Positions 1 to 29,586 of a DNA stretch of 64,000 bases are shown piece by piece (the stretch's first letter is position 1; each line of letters opens with the position of its first letter). Origin of the DNA: Hepsetus odoe (lineage: Eukaryota > Chordata > Actinopteri > Characiformes > Hepsetidae); the NCBI GenBank assembly GCA_017165825.1, contig CM029370.1, forward strand, positions 13,765,920 to 13,829,919. Direction: 5' to 3'. The translations under genes were made by a program, and so were the position numbers. The notes under the pieces are model-generated. The model had not been told where the DNA came from. It made no database searches and was given only the letters and a program-made list of their open reading frames with translations.

Positions 1-2003
1 GAACAACTAGGTACGTAATGGAGCACTGCTGATCAATGGCTTAAACTCAATATCCAAAGTCTGTTGATTCTCTTTCCTCTTTCCATTGAAATGGTAAATT
101 GGGAGTCGTTTATCAGTGGGCAGTGGCAGGTCATGTATTAGTGAGTAAGGAAAGCCGCATGAATTTGCATTTCAAACATCCAGCTGGATTTAAAATTCAT
201 CCATTATCTGAGCAGCTTATCCTAACCAGGATGCTGGAGCCTAGCCCAGCGCTCACAGAGTTAAAGGCAGAGCAACAGTCTTAACATGTCCATCACAGGG
301 AAGACACACAAGCATATTCACATCACACAGAAATTTTTAATCTGAGGTTCACCTGACATGCATGCCTTTGGAAACCCTGAGAGAATATGCAAGCAGAAAG
401 GACCAGGTTGGACCCAGAAGCTTCTTGCTGTGAAGTGCCAGCATTAACCGTTCTGCCATGTGCCACTCATCTAGCAGGTTGAAATTTAAAAAAATAATAA
501 AAAAAAAAAAAGAAATGTTACTTCAGTGTGGCCTTTGTAGTTTGAAATCTTTGCACTGAGAAGGACAATGAAAAATAGACAGATATTTAACAAATTCAGT
601 ATATTAAGTAACTTGAAGCTCTGAAACATATTACAGAAATCTTGTTTTGGTTTTTTTTTTTTTTCTTCCCCCTTCTTCTTTTCTCAAGTTATGCTTGATC
701 CCAAATTGACCCTTTTTAATGTTGACTACTGTGTTAGAACCACAAAATGGTGAACACTGGGGGTTTGTTGCGGTCCCATTGACATGGTAAATTATCAGTG
801 ATGGACTGAAGTCTGAGCAAAGACCCTTTGGATAAAGTGCCCATGCAATTCGGGCAACAATGTAATTACTCTGCTTCTGCTCCCTACTGCTCAAAGCTAT
901 TGACCAAAAGGTCAAATGTCTCAGCCTATTTATTAGAGGCAATTAAGAGCTTTCCATGTTGTTTTATCTTCTTCTATCCATCAACCTCACTGGGTGAATT
1001 TTTCTTCCTGTACTGAATGCCAATGAAATCTGCCTCAATAGTTAATCAGTGAAATACCACTCATTTAACCTGTTGAACCCTGCACTTATTATTTGGTAAC
1101 TATAATGAATCTAATGTGCATGTAGGTGAGTGAGGACCTCTGGCCATTTAAAGCCCCACGAAGCCTAAATCTGTGTTTTCTGTTTGAGTAGATTAATATT
1201 GTTCTTTACGAAGTATGCTTTGTAAATAACTGCAGCACTAACCAGATGGCTGATGTGTTGAGACAAAATTCTTAACTTTGGAAATGCATTTTTGCAAGCT
1301 TACACCTCACCATTTACAAGGCTAATGTGGCTGTACCTGCCCAAACAGCTATAACACAGTCATGCTCCTGCTTTCTGTTTCTGTCAAAAACCTTACCAAG
1401 ACACCGACTAGGTAATAGGTGGTTGGTATTAGGTAATACCAAGCAACGACTAACCTAGCAAGCATAAAATCGGCTTAACCGTTCCTGTTGGACTGGTTTT
1501 GCATATCCAGTAGGAGGTAGATTTTCTTTGAACATTATCTGCATTCAAACACAATATAGACTGCAATACCCCTTGTTGCCTGCATTTCACTTTTTGCTCC
1601 CCTGATTTGTTCACGTAGTTGTATTTAGCTCTGCTGTTGTTGGTTTGGCAGGTTAGAAGCAGGCTCTGATCTTAATAATGATCAGTAATATTCAGAAAAA
1701 ACGTTCAGTATTTTATTCAGTATTTTTTCAGTACCTGTTAACTGTTGCAAAGCAGTACGGTTACCAGTTAAGTGTGTGGTTTTTTTTTTAATTATAAATA
1801 ATTTGGTTATGGGTTCATGGTATACTGCTGAAGTTTGGCAAAATGGTTAAGCTACATTTTTACCTATTTGTTGTCATACAGTTAACCAACAAAATTAACA
1901 TCATTCATGAACCCAGCACCCTAAACTAACCTCCAAAGTTAAACACAAATTTTGGTTGAATAAAAAAATGTAAAAAAAAACACAAAATTGATGCAACTCT
2001 CTT

Positions 2004-2178
2004 TATCTAGAGCGACTTGCATTTCTTAACTACAGGGACAGTACTAAGAGTAAAGTTTATTAACTACAGGGACAGCTCCCCTGGAGCAACTCAGGTTTAA
2101 GGGTTTTGCTCAGGAACCCAATGGTGGTAGTCCTGGAGGTGGGATTTGAACCTGCAATCTCTTGTTCTCTTTCTAAAT
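2004..2178 (+). repeat. Degenerate SINE of the 'catttagcagacgct' family
   Basis: The segment shares the ordered blocks 'agagcgacttgcat', 'acagggacag', 'ggagcaactcagg', 'gggttttgctcagg' and 'gtgggatttgaacctgc' with copies near 15388, 46322, 53009 and 57411. This copy has an internal duplication of 'ttaactacagggacag'. The 'gatttgaacc' block resembles a tRNA B-box, suggesting a tRNA-derived SINE. Confidence 0.6.
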
Positions 2179-2387
2179 TTTACATACACAGTGCTGTATC
2201 TCGAGAGCTGGCAGTAAATGACTGAAGAAAGTTGGGTATAATAATGTACTTTCTGCTACAGCTGGGAGCATCATGAATTAGAGACAGTAAATATTGAAAG
2301 CTTATACAAAGTTGTTGCCAGTACCAGTTTGCATGGATCTTCTACGGTTTCACTTCTGTTTTTTTCTTGTTTCGTTGTCCGCATATT

Positions 2388-2501
2388 GGTTTGGCAAAAG
2401 ATTAAAACCGGATGCCCTTCCTGACGTAACCCTCTCCATTTATCTGGGCTTGGGACCCACATGAAGAAATACACTGGCTTGTGCATCCCTAGTGGCTGGG
2501 T
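2388..2501. repeat. LINE 3'-region-like fragment
   Basis: The stretch around 'gatgcccttcctgacgtaac' followed by 'atctgggcttgggaccc' and 'ctagtggctggg' matches, from memory, a block common in teleost LINE 3' regions. Orientation and family were not established. Confidence 0.35.
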
Positions 2502-3168
2502 TTTTTACACTTCTATTTTAAACTAGGATTATTAATATGCTGTTTGTATATTAGAAAATTATTTCAAGTTTGGTGCACCAGAATGCAAACATGTTCAGTT
2601 TTTTAAAAGGTGATTCTTAGCTGGTGTTGGTTATTTATCCTGAATGCTTAAGATAATCGGGACCATGTCCAGAGGGTTCTTAGATATATGCTTTATAAAG
2701 ACCTTTTTTCAATCAAACATTGGATGTTTAATGGAACCACTGTTAAAAACATTTATATGATGAACATTAAGTCTATGAAGGGATTTATAATAAAAATGTA
2801 ATAAAAATAATACCTCAAACAGACTTTTGTTGCCTCACTTGCTTTTTCTCTGTTCTGTTGTTTGGTATTTGATGGTTGAATACTTATGGAAATGCTGAGC
2901 TCTTGATATCGCTTGAGAGATATTACTGAGGGTTTTTTGTGCTACGAATGAATAAGAAGTACTTTAGTAGTTTCCTGGTACAGAGAGGGATCAGAATTCA
3001 TTATCACCTGTGGATTGCTTGTCTATGATTTGAACTGCAGTTCATTCAAGTCTGTTTTATTGAAACAACATTATTCAAGTTGTTTAATCAAGTTATCTCT
3101 TAGAATTAAGCAAATGTGAAAGCTCTTGTCCGTTTTATAATTGAACACTTCTCTGGCATGTCCTGCAG

Positions 3169-3401
3169 GAGCGTATGTGGAGAGAGGCCGATGGATCACA
3201 CCGCTCGGAGAGGCTCTATGTCAGAACCCAGCTCTGCAGTTGGTCATTCCCATGAGAGCTCGTCGTGCTCCACCACTGCCGTTTCCTCCCAGCCCAGCCC
3301 TCTGCACGCTGCTGCTGGACATGCTGGCCTATGACCCGGATGCCCGACCCACTGCACTACAGCTGGAGGAAAGGGTTTGCCAGGCCATAAATCCCCACTG
3401 A
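3169..3401 (+). CDS. Last coding exon of a STK35/PDIK1L-like serine/threonine kinase (partial gene)
   Basis: An acceptor (pyrimidine-rich, then 'tcctgcag') precedes 3169. The exon opens inside a Gly codon and runs 77 codons to TGA at 3399-3401. The product is the end of a kinase C-lobe: GAYVERGRWITPLGEAL, then a Pro-rich linker and LLDMLAYDPDARPTALQLEE. The pattern G-x-Y-[IV]-x-x-G-x-x-[IV]-x-P-x-GEAL, followed by a helix ending in P-x-x-RP, is what I remember of the STK35/PDIK1L (NKF4) group, nuclear or actin-associated kinases of poorly known substrate. The 'DPDARPTA' block is kinase subdomain XI with its conserved Arg. The insert 'RRAPPLPFPPSP' looks species- or paralog-specific. ATP-binding and catalytic-loop residues lie outside the window, so activity cannot be judged. 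STK35, PDIK1L or a fish-specific paralog are all possible, so no symbol is given. Confidence 0.7.
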
Positions 3402-3617
3402 TTTCAAAGCTTAATGTAAGATGAGAGAATCTTGCAGCCTTCGCCTCTTGTTGTGGGCAGCCTATCGAGTGTTTCAGGACTGCGTATACAGGGAACTTTC
3501 CAGGATTTTTTTTTCTTGGGTCTCTTTGGATGAGCAATGCTAGAGGCATTTTTTGAATGCTGATTGTAGGAGACCAATAATTAAAAAAAAAAAGGTTTAA
3601 TGAAAACATTGAAATAC

Positions 3618-3623
3618 AATAAA
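3618..3623 (+). promoter_or_regulatory. Polyadenylation signal of the kinase gene
   Basis: A canonical AATAAA lies about 215 bases after the stop codon, followed by T-rich sequence near 3700-3712. It gives a short, plausible 3' UTR. Confidence 0.6.
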
Positions 3624-5424
3624 TTTATGCAAGTACTGGATGACTTGCAACATTAAATGTTTATGTAAACACGTATTTATTAAAGCTATGTAGAAATGTG
3701 GTGTTTTTTTTTATGCTTTATTTTTGAAATAAGTATTTTGATACTTGTTCTTCACCTTTTGCAAGGCATACAGCAGGGTTACTTTTTCTTGCTGCTGTTC
3801 CTGATGTTTGTGTCTTCTCAGAGATTGTGATGCAGTGAATGGAGAATTGGGCATGGTCGCACCCAAAATCTGCACTTCTGAGGCAGTGGTTTAATTTTAG
3901 CCCGTCAATGTGACTGCAGTCTTTGAAGTCGCTTGGCTGATGGAGCATGTCCAACATCAAGACTGAGGAGGGAAGCTGGGGTTTCTCCTGAAGGCTGTGA
4001 AAAATGCAGCTGCCTAGGTATCGCTCGTTGCGATCGCCCGTGTCCGTTTTGTAGATTGAAATGGCTGGCGAAGCTGTTCGCGCGAAGTTATTGGCTGCTT
4101 TCTTTTTCCGTTAGTGTGCTTGACCAGTGTGGACCGTCAAATGGCTTTTCTGTTTGAAGACTGCACTCCACCGGAAATTAAACCAGTTGGATTGCTTTTG
4201 AGTATACCTGCCTGGCTCCAAAAACACTACTTTTTTTTTTTTTTTTTTGGTTAAACTGCAATTTATCAGCACAAAGAAGAGACATGGAACCGTTGTTTGA
4301 GTCTGTGGGTCGGTCACACTGAAAAATATTATCCAAGCAATGCAAAATTTAACTTTAAGTAAATAGAAGTGCTCTCAACATGTGTAATGAAATGAGAACA
4401 AATTATTGGGTGAAAACAAAAAAAAATCTGGGATAGGACTAGGTGCCAAAAGCATTCCCTGGAACCCATAGTGATCACAGAATTCTTTATAGAGGCCTGG
4501 GAATCTCTCTGTTCCTCTGGAAGTCCAGGAAAAGATGTCAAACCCTTGAAAAAATGCATGATTGTCTCAATCTTCATGTTTGGAATGATATAAAAGATGA
4601 AACGATAATCTGGGATGACTAGACCAGTAAGAATTGATAAGTAATCACCAATTGTGGCTGAAAAATAGATCATTAAATAGAGAATTAAACTAAACACGCC
4701 CAGATATAGTTATGGCCAGACCTGTTCAAATGTTTAAAGCAATGTGTTGATGCAAAAAGGTCTCAACAAGCTGATGCACTGAGCTTTGAAAGTTACTGAA
4801 ATGCATCACTCTGTAAAGATGAAAAGATATTTTTAAGGCTATCAGACTCTTGGGGAACTAACGAGAGCCATTTGAAAACTTGGAATAGGGTTGAATCTTC
4901 CTGGAAGTTCCTGACCTGCTGAATAAAAGACTGAATTCCTGTTACATCTTAAATTTACAACATTCCACAATCAGAAAATTAGATGAACAGACAGTTGTAA
5001 CGGTGCTTCAGAGGCTGGAGAGCTTGCAATAATCATCAGTTCTTTAAAAAAATAAATTTGTTCCCTGTCAGAAAATCCTGCTGTTCACCTCTGAATGGCT
5101 TCAGCTATAATTTTAGGGTGATGTATTCAAATTCCTTGAAAAAACCTTGAACATTAAGATGCTGGAGAAACACAAATAGCCAGTTTATAGTCAAAGGTTT
5201 TTCAGTGCGGTTTCATTTAAGCCATTCTGCTAAGACAAAGATCTTTCAGCCACAGTCAAGATTAAGCTCCATGTATTAAAAGCTTTGGTTGCAGTTGTTG
5301 CTACGATAGGTGGTTAGTGTTAAAGGGGAGCCATCGGTGACATAGTTGCTGCCAAAATGTTTTGTTTCTTATATTGTAAGGATTTGAAACAATTCACTCT
5401 GACAGTAAAGCTTTGTCTTGCTGC

Positions 5425-5595
5425 ATAGGGCCAGTGGCTGCCTTTTGGTTAGGAACCAGGGACTTGAATCCTAGACTAGTAGGTTGCCCTGAGTTACTCT
5501 TGAGCAAGGTACTTCCCCAACACTGCTCCCCAGGTGCTGAAATAATTTCATTGTGGTTCACCGTGTGCTGTGCGTTCACAATGACAAATTACCAT
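5425..5595 (+). repeat. tRNA-headed SINE, long-tail type (called type A here), diverged
   Basis: It contains 'gacttgaatcctagactagt', 'aggttgccctgagttactc', 'ttgagcaaggtac', 'cactgctccccagg' and 'ttcattgtggttcac', in the same order as the clearer copies at 59907 and, reversed, at 39200, 19592 and 8970. Confidence 0.65.
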
Positions 5596-5599
5596 TTTC

Positions 5600-5700
5600 G
5601 CATCATTTCTTTTGGTTGCTCCTGTTTAGGGGTCGCCACAGTGGATCATCCGTTTCCATTTCTTCCTGTCCTCTGCATCTTCCTCCTTCAGGAAGGATAC
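5600..5700 (-). mobile_element. LINE 3'-end fragment, reverse orientation
   Basis: The block 'ggggtcgccacagtggatca' followed by 'tccgtttccatttcttcc' is the reverse complement of a 3' end common in teleost LINEs (from memory RTE-like, ending '..gcgacccctaa..gagcagccgaaagaa'). The fragment near 11700-12500 carries the diverged forward version. Confidence 0.55.
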
Positions 5701-6923
5701 TTTTTCATGGACAGTACGAGTGAAGAACTAGAACCTCAGACAAGATTAGTTGCAACAGACCACAGTACACAGCTAATGAAGCCCACTGATCTCGGGAAGG
5801 CACAAATAAAAGTGCTGCAAAGGTTTGACCTTGTTCTCTCTGCTTACAGATGATGTGATTCATCCGCATCTCTCTTAAACGGATCTAAATCTGTGACATT
5901 TCCCGCTCCAGGCACTCTGCCCTTTCCCCCGTGCTCTCAGCCACTCACAGATCAAAGCTTGGGTCGGTTTTCCTCGACCTCTGCACTGGTCAGCCACACA
6001 TTTCTCTGTGCTCATCTTCTCTGGAGCATCCGTCTTGACTGAATGAATTGAAACAGTAACCATTCTAATGCAGTTAGCCCAAAACCCATCATGCTTCCGC
6101 TTGGGAACCGAAGGGACCATGGAGATTTAGACGTCCAAATTAGATAGATAGGGCACGTGACAATAGGCCATTCTTCATATCATCATTGTTCCAGTTGGCA
6201 GTGATGGCACCCAATAAAGTCCCAACAACAGGTCTCTGCCGGGAAATTGCGAGCTCAACCCACGTTTAATCACAGCGTAAGAGGAGGGTCACTGAACAGG
6301 AAAAAAATAAAAACATCGGCCTGATGCAGGATAACATTTTCCAGTTTATTGGAAATCATTTATCACATGCCAAACCTCTAACAGGAGCCGTGTGACTGAG
6401 TTCATGGAAGCCTGGCTTTAAAGGCCGGTCAGCCATCATTCGAGTGACACCTTGACTCACGGCGCCTGAGACAGAGACATAATTGGGAATTGCAGTGTTA
6501 AATGAAGCAGCAAAAACCCATCAGCAGAGATATCATGAGGTTTCCCGCCAAGAAGAGAGCCTTCATCACCCCAGGAGGCTTGGGATGGAAATCGGCAGCA
6601 TGATGACAGACTAAGAGCGCAGTTTTAGTGAAAAATAAAAGCTACCTCTAACTTTCACTGCTGACAAGAATGAAAGCAATACAATTCCAGATCACTTCAG
6701 TGTCAGGTTTTAAAAGCTTTTTCAGTCTAGCCAGTCGGCCACTGCTGATGGTTATTGTTTTTTCTTTTTGGTTCTTTCAGTTCTTCTGACGTTTCAGCGA
6801 TGGATACATTATATGAAGTCAAATGTTCCATTGCACTGAATCAGATTTCCTTTTCAGGCCGTCTGCCATTTATACCAATGTGTAATTACAACAGTTGCTA
6901 AAGTCAGAAAAAAAATAATACTC

Positions 6924-6929
6924 TTTATT
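6924..6929 (-). promoter_or_regulatory. elp3: Candidate distal elp3 polyadenylation signal
   Basis: TTTATT on the plus strand is AATAAA on the minus strand, about 440 bases after the elp3 stop. A nearer candidate is at 7264-7269. Sequence alone does not tell which is used. Confidence 0.4.
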
Positions 6930-7263
6930 TCTGGCAATAAAACGGAACGAATGACCAGAAGAGCTCTACTCTCAGAACAATGCAATTAATTTTCAGAATT
7001 TAGACAAAAAGGATACATGGGAATTCTGAACCACCCCTTAAAATGATGCTCTTCCCCCACTATAAATATAAATATAAAACTGTTAGAACACACCAGATTC
7101 CCCCATCCTTTTCAGTGTTGTGGTTGAAAAAATGTATTTCAGCTGCATCCTAGGGATCAAACTGCATCTGGAAAAATTTTGCAGTACACATGGAGCAGAG
7201 TTGAGTATCTCTTTAAGCATAAACCAAGTGCGTTGTCCTTTCTCTGAGCTGTAAAACACATTC

Positions 7264-7269
7264 TTTATT
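7264..7269 (-). promoter_or_regulatory. elp3: Candidate proximal elp3 polyadenylation signal
   Basis: AATAAA on the minus strand about 100 bases beyond the elp3 stop codon at 7371-7373. Confidence 0.4.
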
Positions 7270-7370
7270 CCCAGGCTTTCCCAGAAGAAATCTAATTATC
7301 AGAGTCTTTCTGTAAAGAAAATAAATTCTTCATGAAGTCAACACCGTCTTGTTCTTCCTGTGTGAAGCTT

Positions 7371-26744
<19,374 letters not shown>

Positions 26745-26907
26745 CTTGACGGCGCCTTACACGAATTTAAAGCTGTATTTGTTTTTAGCGAGTGGAGACT
26801 GCTCGGCTCCTCTCAGCACACCGCCGTCAACACGCTTCTTACCGCCAGGCGACGAGTACTGTCGCAAAGAAGCCAGTGTTACGACAGTGAACAAACGAAC
26901 GAACAAA

Positions 26908-26952
<45 letters not shown>

Positions 26953-26981
26953 CAACAACAACAACAACAACACACACACAC
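26908..26981. repeat. Compound microsatellite (CA)n(AAC)n(CA)n
   Basis: About 43 bases of CA, then about 20 of AAC, then a further CA run, starting about 165 bases upstream of the elp3 start codon. The open frames through it are artefacts. Confidence 0.95.
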
Positions 26982-27068
26982 TTCACCAACATTTACTGTT
27001 TTTTTTTTAAAGAATAAGAAATAACCTTTAATCTGTTTATTTTTCTAGTTTTTTAGTGAGGATAAAGA

Positions 27069-27090
27069 CTCTCTCTCTCTCTCTCTCTCT
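27069..27090. repeat. (CT)n microsatellite
   Basis: Eleven CT units in the elp3/slc25a24 intergenic region. Confidence 0.9.
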
Positions 27091-27477
27091 GCAGCTGCTG
27101 TAGACCCTGGTGAGGGTTTATTTTACTGCCATATAGCGTTCAGGGCTGCAGGGTGAGCGTGTGTGCTGTGACTCACAGCTGAAATATTTGAGCAATGGAA
27201 AAAAACCCATGTCTCCATACAGCTCCACACAGAGGGGCAAACACACACGTTCACTACAGAAGCAGAAGTGTAAAGTCTCGTGTCCAAACGGCTCTGGTAG
27301 AAGTTCTGATTCTGCTTTCATTACTTCTTTAATAGAAGAAAAGGTACAAACAGCTGAAAACACTCAGAGTGAAAGTTAAAAGTAGCTCTTTGAAGGTTTT
27401 GTTCCCATATCAGACCCCTCCAACTTCAAACATCAAAACAATATTGTGAACATGAACTTCACTGCTTCACTCTCACC

Positions 27478-27729
27478 ATGCACATCACATCCAGCATGGA
27501 CATCACATCCACCATGGACATCACATCCAGCATGGACATGACATTCAGCATGGACATCACATTCAGCATGGACATCACATTCAGCATGGACATCACATCC
27601 AGCATGGACATCACATCCACCATGGACATGACATTCAGCATGGACATGACATTCAGCATGGACATCACATCCACCATGGACATGACATTCAGCATGGACA
27701 TCACATCCACCATGGACATCACATCCAGT
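27478..27729. repeat. 18-bp minisatellite, 14 copies
   Basis: Units of the form 'atggacatcacatccagc' follow with perfect 18-bp spacing. They vary at few positions (atc/atg, tcc/ttc, agc/acc). Because 18 is a multiple of three, long open frames run through both strands. None has an exon context, so this is read as satellite DNA. Confidence 0.95.
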
Positions 27730-27979
27730 GCACACCTTTCCACTGCCCTGGAGTCTGCCCTTCATTTTCTCTGTTGTATGAGAGACAGCAGGGACCCTCT
27801 TTCTGTGTCTTTATGTCGGGGAGACAGAGTCCCTTTTTAAAGGTGTTCAACTTTCTTTGGTTTTAAAAATGTTTGGAGGAGAAATTTAGATTTTTGTGTT
27901 TAAATTTAGGCAGTTAAGGTTTTTGTACTTTGTTGCTACCTGTCCCATCAACAGGCAAAAAAAACAGAGTTTGTCTGAA

Positions 27980-29280
27980 TCAACACATGTCCAGTGTCCT
28001 GCTGTGTGTTTTTAGATGTCCAGTGTCCTGCTGTGTTTTTAGATGTCTGTGCGTCCTGGGTTGTGGTGTGTTTTTAGATGTCCAGTGTCCTGCTGTGTGT
28101 TTTTAGATGTCCAGTGTCTTGATGTTTGTTGATATGTCCAGAACCCTGCTGTCATCCATGTCCTGACGTTCGTTTTCAACATGTCCAGTAATCCCAGTTG
28201 ACTGCTGAAACTGGGTACTGGAGCGTGTGTCCGTTGACTGGTTAAACTGGTAAAAACTGGAGCGTGTGTCCTGCCAACTGTTGAACTGGGGGTACTTTGC
28301 CGGTGTGTCCTGCTGGATCTGGCGTTCTTCGGGATGGTGGTGTCCTGCTGACCGTTGATCTGGGGGTACCGGAGCGTGTGTCCTGGTTGATCTGGGGTAC
28401 TGGAACGGTAAAATCCTGGTTGATCTGGGGTACTGAGCGTGTCCCGTTGGATCTAAAGTACTCGGACAGTGTGTCCTGCTGATCTGGGGTACTGGAGCAG
28501 TGTCCTGTTGATCTGGGGGTACTGGAGCTGCAGTGTCCTGGTTGATCTGGGGTACTGGCGTGTGGTTCAAGCTGATCTGGGGTACTGGAGCGGTGTGTCC
28601 GCTGATCTGTAGGTACGGACAGGTGTCCTGCTGATCTGGGGTACTGAGCAGTGTACGTCCTACACCGTTGAACTAAATGAGCGTCCTGCTGATCTGGGTA
28701 CTTCGAGCGTAAAGTCCTGTTGATCGTTGAACTGCGTACTGGAGCTGGCGTGTCCCAAGACCGTTGATCTGGGGGTACTGGAGCGGTGTGTCCTGCTGAT
28801 CTGGGGGTACTGGAGCGGTGTGTCCTGCTGATCTGGGGGTACTGGAGCAGTGTGTCCTGTTGATCTGGGGGTACTGGAGCGGTGTGTCCTGCTGATCTGG
28901 GGGTACTGGAGCGTGTGTCCTGCTGATCGAATCAACACATGTCCAGTGTCCTGCTGTGTGTTTTTAGATGTCCAGTGTCCTGCTGTGTGTTTTTAGATGT
29001 CCAGTGTCTTGATGTTTGTTGATATGTCCAGAACCCTGCTGTCATCCAGTGTCCTGATGTCTGTTAACATGTCCAGTGTCCTGCTGACTGTTGAACTGGG
29101 GGTACTGGAGCGGTGTGTCCTGCTAACTGTTGAACTGGGGGTACTGGAGCGGTGTGTCCTGCTGATCTGGGTGTACTGGAGGGGTGTGTCCTGCTGACTG
29201 CTGATCTGGGGGTACTGGAGCGGTGTGTCCTGCTGACTGTTGATCTGGGGGTACTGGAGCGGTGTGTCTTGCTGACTGGC
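27980..29280. repeat. Complex minisatellite of 29-bp and 32-bp units with segmental duplication
   Basis: Two unit types occur. One is 29 bp around 'gtccagtgtcctgctgtgtg' plus 'tttttagat'. The other is about 32 bp around 'ctgatctgggggtactggag' plus 'cggtgtgtcctg'. A block opening 'atcaacacatgtccagtgtc' is present twice, near 27980 and 28927. Units at 28190-28740 carry many small indels, while those at 28790-28930 and 29085-29275 are nearly uniform. The array ends about 300 bases upstream of the slc25a24 start codon. Confidence 0.9.
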
Positions 29281-29454
29281 TGAGCGAACAGGACCGTCGA
29301 GGGTTTCTTGCTCCGCTCGGGTGTGTCCTGTGAAATGAGGAGGTACTTCAGGAAAACCCAGTTCGCGTAGTCCCTCCTCTTACTATACTGCAGTGTGCGG
29401 CTGATTAAATCGGCGGAACGGCTCGATAAACCGTAGTTCGGTGAGGGGACGGGA

Positions 29455-29490
29455 ATGCTGTGGTTCCTGGGTTTTTCACGGCGTTTCTGA
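29455..29490 (+). CDS. Possible upstream ORF in the slc25a24 5' leader
   Basis: An ATG opens an 11-residue frame ending in TGA, about 97 bases before the main ATG at 29587. It matters only if transcription begins upstream of 29455, which cannot be seen. It could lower translation of the carrier. Confidence 0.25.
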   Translation: MLWFLGFSRRF

Positions 29491-29586
29491 CCGCGGCAGC
29501 CTCACTCTGTTGTTGTTTTTTTCTCCTCCTCAGTTTCACTCCTTCGCTTTCTGCTCTCATCGGCCAGCGCGAACTCCGGGAGAGTC

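Larger units (their letters stand above)
1..3168. other. Intron or upstream sequence of the kinase gene, no coding exon seen
   Basis: No open frame here resembles a known protein. The sequence is AT-rich and holds a SINE remnant (about 2004-2178) and a LINE-tail-like fragment (about 2388-2501), listed separately. Because the exon at 3169 begins inside a codon, at least one upstream exon must exist. None was found here, so this is probably intron and the main kinase exons lie left of the window. Confidence 0.6.
3640..6920. other. Intergenic region between the kinase 3' end and the elp3 3' end
   Basis: No convincing exon was found. It holds a SINE (about 5425-5595) directly followed by a LINE 3'-end fragment (about 5600-5700). 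From about 5870 to 6660 the sequence is low in repeats and mixed in composition, without a coding frame, and could hold conserved non-coding elements. Confidence 0.5.
26745..29586. other. Head-to-head intergenic region between elp3 and slc25a24
   Basis: The two start codons point away from each other 2.84 kb apart. Next to elp3 there is moderately GC-rich sequence (26745-26880). Next to slc25a24 there is a GC-richer stretch with CG dinucleotides (29290-29586). Between them are microsatellites and two tandem-repeat complexes, listed separately. No TATA box was recognised for either gene. Confidence 0.7.

Noticed and set aside
5413..5853. 146-codon plus-strand ORF
   Set aside because: It is made of a SINE followed by an inverted LINE tail.
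26757..27024. Open frames through the CA/AAC tract (poly-Thr-His, poly-Gln, poly-Cys)
   Set aside because: Microsatellite translations; the true elp3 start codon lies at 26744 beside them.
28103..28938. Long minus-strand open frames rich in 'PQISRTHRSST'-like repeats
   Set aside because: They are readings through the 29/32-bp minisatellite; frames shift with each indel and there is no exon or promoter context.
27980..29280. CRISPR-like repeat array
   Set aside because: Repeats are directly tandem without unique spacers and the genome is eukaryotic.
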